Positions 61,444 through 64,000 of a stretch of DNA of 64,000 nt are shown in pieces (the stretch's first letter is position 1; each line of letters opens with the position of its first letter). Position numbers and translations under genes: made by a program. The notes beneath the pieces are model-generated. The model was not told the DNA's origin and did no database searches. It saw nothing but the letters and a program-made list of their open reading frames with translations. The stretch comes from Actinomycetes bacterium (GTDB lineage Bacteria; Actinomycetota; Acidimicrobiia; Acidimicrobiales; Microtrichaceae): positions 186,001 through 250,000 of the forward strand of contig JAAEPF010000024.1 in assembly GCA_024222295.1 (NCBI GenBank), in the 5' to 3' direction.

Positions 61444-62188
61444 CGGCCTTGCGTGCCGCGTCGAGGTCACCACCTCCGCGCGAGGTGAGCCACTCGCCGC
61501 TGCGCCGCGCCTCCATCTGGAACGCCTCCGCCCTCGTGCAGTCCGCCGCCGCGTCGTATGTCGCCAGCACGTGCTGGACTGCGGCCGGCTCGGCCTCGGC
61601 CACATCCCTGGCCAGCCGCGTTGCGGCCGCCATCAGCTCCTCGTGGGGCACGACGTGGTTGACCAGACCCCACTCGCACGCCGTCGTGGCGTCGAGGAAG
61701 TTTCCGGTGGCGGACAGCTCCTTGGCCCGCCGCACACCCACGGCCTCGGCGAGGTTCACGGTGAGTCCCCAACCCGGCATGATGCCAACCCTCGCGTGGG
61801 TGTCGGCGAAGCGGGCGTGTTCGGAAGCGACCAGGAAGTCACACGCGAGCGCCAGTTCGAATCCGCCGGTGATGGCGACGCCATTGATTGCGCCGATCAC
61901 CGGGGTCTGCATCGTGGGGATCGGCCTGCGGAGCTCGAAGCCCTGGTCGCGGCCGCCTGACAACGCCGATGGGTCACCGGCGAGTTCCTTCAGGTCGAGC
62001 CCGGCGCAGAACGCAGGGTCAGACCCGGTGAGCACGACTGCTGCGACGGTGGGGTCGGCCTCCAGGTCTGCCATCGCGGTGTGCAGCTCGGCGCGCAGGG
62101 CTGCGTCAAGGGCATTGCGGGCACCGGGTCGGTTGAGCGTGACGGTCGCGACTCCGTCACGCGAATCGGACAGCAGGATCTCGGACAT
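61415..62188 (-). CDS. Enoyl-CoA hydratase
   Basis: A 257-residue crotonase-fold enzyme. The oxyanion-hole blocks are GSDPAFCAGLDLKEL and NGVAITGGFELALACDFLV, the latter with the first catalytic Glu. In the second loop, GIMPGWGLTVNL has Gly where the second Glu normally stands, as in several isomerase-like crotonases. It forms an operon-like row with a hypothetical gene (one base gap) and the acyl-CoA dehydrogenase at the right edge, consistent with acyl-CoA degradation. Confidence 0.88.
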   Translation of the reverse strand: MSEILLSDSRDGVATVTLNRPGARNALDAALRAELHTAMADLEADPTVAAVVLTGSDPAFCAGLDLKELAGDPSALSGGRDQGFELRRPIPTMQTPVIGAINGVAITGGFELALACDFLVASEHARFADTHARVGIMPGWGLTVNLAEAVGVRRAKELSATGNFLDATTACEWGLVNHVVPHEELMAAATRLARDVAEAEPAAVQHVLATYDAAADCTRAEAFQMEARRSGEWLTSRGGGDLDAARKAVTERGRRQV

Positions 62189-62189
62189 G

Positions 62190-62792
62190 TCAGTCGTTCA
62201 CCTCGGTCGGTGGAAGGAACTCCAGGGGCAGGTCCCCGAGCTTCACGAGTGTGGACGAGATCCATCCCCCGATGGCGCTGAAGTGGTCATCGAGGATCGA
62301 CCCGTCGGCGAGGGCGGCCTCGGCCAGCTCGTAGCTGCCCTCGTAGGAGACCTCGAATGCATGCTCGCTCTCGGTGAGCCCGGTGTTGTGCACGGTCTCC
62401 ACGGTCGGCCCGGAGCGGTGGAGCCGCTCACCGGAGATGTCGGGGCTTTCGACGGGAATCGCCTCCAGCACGTCCTTTGGTTCGGGTGACTTCACGAGCC
62501 GCTGGATGCGCAGCACCACTTCGATGTCGATGCGGGGCAGCTCCGTGAGTTCCTCGTCGATGTACCAAGACCGGTAGGCGGCTTGTGACCAGGTGGGCCA
62601 GTCGAGCGTGAGGTCCGCTCGCACCCGTGGAGGCGTGCCCTCGCCCGGCAGGCCGTAGCTGGTCTCCCATGTGAGGTCACCGAGCAGCACGTCGGCCTGC
62701 AGCCGCTCCTCGAAGGCCTGGCGTTCCAACAGTGCGCGCTCGAGCGCATCGCGCAGTGCGCCTATGGCGTCGGTGAAGACGTGGTCGAGCAC
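62190..62792 (-). CDS. Hypothetical protein in acyl-CoA operon
   Basis: A 200-residue protein with a helical N-terminus (DAIGALRDALERALLERQAFEERL) followed by a beta-rich part (PRIDIEVVLRIQRL and AFEVSYEGSYELAEAAL). No family recognised. GTG 62792 is the start. It lies between an acyl-CoA dehydrogenase and an enoyl-CoA hydratase on the same strand, separated by 30 and 1 bases, so it is probably translated with them. Confidence 0.6.
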   Translation of the reverse strand: MLDHVFTDAIGALRDALERALLERQAFEERLQADVLLGDLTWETSYGLPGEGTPPRVRADLTLDWPTWSQAAYRSWYIDEELTELPRIDIEVVLRIQRLVKSPEPKDVLEAIPVESPDISGERLHRSGPTVETVHNTGLTESEHAFEVSYEGSYELAEAALADGSILDDHFSAIGGWISSTLVKLGDLPLEFLPPTEVND

Positions 62793-62822
62793 GCCCGCAA
62801 CCTACATGCTGCGCCGGGTTGG

Positions 62823-64000
62823 TCAGACCGAGGGGAGGGCTTCGACGTCGATGTCGAAGAGGATCTGGTGGCCGGCTGTGACAGCTGCGGCCAGCGAATG
62901 CACCTTGGGGAGCAGCTGCTCACAGAAGAACCGTGCCGTGGTGACCTTGGCCTGCAGGTAGGCGGTGTCGGCACCTTCCTCGTCGAGTTGGTCGACGGCC
63001 GCCACCGCCTGGCGGGCCATGGTCCAGCCGCCGGCTGTGAGGCCGAACATCTCCAGGTACGGCGTGGCGCCGGCAAGGGCGTCACGCGGGTCGGCCAGGC
63101 CGTTCTCCATGATCCAGTCGGTCGTGTCCTGGAGTCGATCGAGCGCGGCTTCGAGCTCCCGCTCGGTGTCCGACAGCTCCTCGACCTTGCCGAGCTCTAC
63201 CAGGACCCCGCGCATCTCGGCCATGAGGTCGGCGAAGGCGCCGCCCATCCGGAGCCCGATCTTGCGGCCCACGAGGTCCATCGCCTGAATGCCGTTGGTG
63301 CCTTCGTAGATCGCGGTGATGCGCTGGTCGCGGAAGTGCTGGGACACACCGGACTCCTCTATGTATCCCATGCCGCCGTATACCTGGACGGCCAGCGAGT
63401 TGACCCGCAACCCGGTGTCGCTGCACCACGACTTGGCTACAGGGGTCAGCAGCTCCACGGACTCGCGATGCCGGTCTGACTCTTCGCCCTCGCTCACCTT
63501 CGACAGGTCCAGGCACGAGGCCGTGTGCACCGAGAGGTTGCGCATCGCCTCGATGGACGACTTCATCTCGAGCAGCATGCGCCGCACGTCAGGGTGCACC
63601 ACGATCGGCACCGGGCCGGGGGTGTCGCCACCGATCTCGCTGCCCTGGGTGCGCTCGGATGCATAGTCGACGGCCTTCTGGTATCCGGCATCTGCGATGC
63701 CGGTGGCCTGTACCGCGACCGCGAGGCGCGCTGCGTTCATCATGGTGAACATCGCGCGCATGCCCTGGTTCTCCTCGCCGATGAGCCAACCGATGGCGCC
63801 GTCATCGTCGCCGAAGCTCATCACGCACGTGGGGGAGGAGTGGATGCCCATCTTCTCCTCGATGGACACGCAACTGACGTCGTTGGGCTCCGCGGGGTTG
63901 CCGTCGGCGTCGGGGAGGAACTTGGGTACCAGGAACAGCGAGATGCCCTTGGTTCCCGGGGGAGCGTCGGGCGTGCGGGCAAGGACGAGGTGCACGATGT
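62823..64000 (-). CDS. Acyl-CoA dehydrogenase, FadE5-like (partial, N-terminus outside)
   Basis: About 392 residues of a long-form acyl-CoA dehydrogenase that continues past the right edge. The block HLVLARTPDAPPGTKGISLFLVPKF, then NDVSCVSIEEKMGIHSSPTCVMSFGDDDGAIGWLIG is characteristic of the roughly 600-residue FadE5 type with an extra C-terminal domain. The catalytic Glu is in ITAIYEGTNGIQAMDLVGRK. It oxidises broad-range acyl-CoAs. First gene, as far as seen, of a row with the hypothetical protein and enoyl-CoA hydratase. Confidence 0.92.
   Translation of the reverse strand, partial: IVHLVLARTPDAPPGTKGISLFLVPKFLPDADGNPAEPNDVSCVSIEEKMGIHSSPTCVMSFGDDDGAIGWLIGEENQGMRAMFTMMNAARLAVAVQATGIADAGYQKAVDYASERTQGSEIGGDTPGPVPIVVHPDVRRMLLEMKSSIEAMRNLSVHTASCLDLSKVSEGEESDRHRESVELLTPVAKSWCSDTGLRVNSLAVQVYGGMGYIEESGVSQHFRDQRITAIYEGTNGIQAMDLVGRKIGLRMGGAFADLMAEMRGVLVELGKVEELSDTERELEAALDRLQDTTDWIMENGLADPRDALAGATPYLEMFGLTAGGWTMARQAVAAVDQLDEEGADTAYLQAKVTTARFFCEQLLPKVHSLAAAVTAGHQILFDIDVEALPSV

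Noticed and set aside
57992-64000. Membership of the 57-64 kb acyl-CoA genes in the 25-bp-element regulon
   Set aside because: I found no copy of the element in the intergenic regions of this segment.

Overview
The window is high-GC DNA (roughly two-thirds G+C) from a bacterium, very probably an actinobacterium. The support is GTG starts, four-base start/stop overlaps, TTGnnn/TAnnnT promoters, an actinobacterial-type LeuA with its leader element, a WS/DGAT wax ester synthase and many acyl-CoA genes. The abundance of acyl-CoA dehydrogenase, CaiB, LivFGHM and orphan lipocalin-like genes resembles aquatic Acidimicrobiia; that placement is an inference from gene content. I saw no rRNA, tRNA, CRISPR array, insertion sequence or prophage.

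Layout. 1-22 kb is mixed housekeeping: the end of maf, an SGNH lipoprotein, an amidase, two cyclic-di-GMP proteins, leuA behind a leader peptide and pseudoknot/terminator element, a CBS protein, GH3, a GlcD-like oxidase, a sulfatase, two exported unknowns, two enoyl-CoA hydratases, type II NADH dehydrogenase, an ATP-grasp enzyme and an alpha/beta hydrolase. 22-35 kb and 41-57 kb hold an accessory catabolic gene set, interrupted by bioB, a DUF2207/LemA pair, an isochorismatase-fold hydrolase and a YcaQ-like protein (35-41 kb). 57-64 kb returns to lipid genes, an esterase, a GYF_2 protein and a potassium channel.

The catabolic gene set is the most interesting part. Operons in it carry a shared 25-bp element (GNAAC-N3-GTTCC, continuing as the 17-bp palindrome GTTCCGCTCAGCGGAAC). 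I found six copies: before the branched-chain-type ABC transporter, a MetE-like gene, an acyl-CoA dehydrogenase/ALDH operon, a CaiB operon divergent from HMG-CoA lyase, and a Rieske oxygenase operon, plus one degenerate copy at 51.26 kb. In four cases the element lies just downstream of a recognisable -10 box, as expected of a repressor operator. No regulator gene is in the window.

The 52.3-57.0 kb operon pairs a Rieske oxygenase that resembles the pheophorbide a oxygenase class with two proteins that resemble red chlorophyll catabolite reductase/bilin reductases, a lipocalin-like protein and a VOC protein. Together with two maleate-isomerase/arylmalonate-decarboxylase-fold proteins, a nitrilase-fold protein, CaiB, CitE-like and HMG-CoA-lyase-like enzymes and a dedicated transporter, this suggests a regulon for taking up and dismantling a tetrapyrrole (chlorophyll or bilin) or a similar N-heterocycle. 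The gene layout and operators are read directly. The RCCR assignment rests on remembered family patterns and needs a profile search. The pathway is a hypothesis.

Decayed or broken genes: a C-terminal MMPL transporter fragment (41.0 kb), a luciferase-like monooxygenase remnant (39.0 kb), and a DUF2207 gene split by an in-frame amber codon (37.4 kb).
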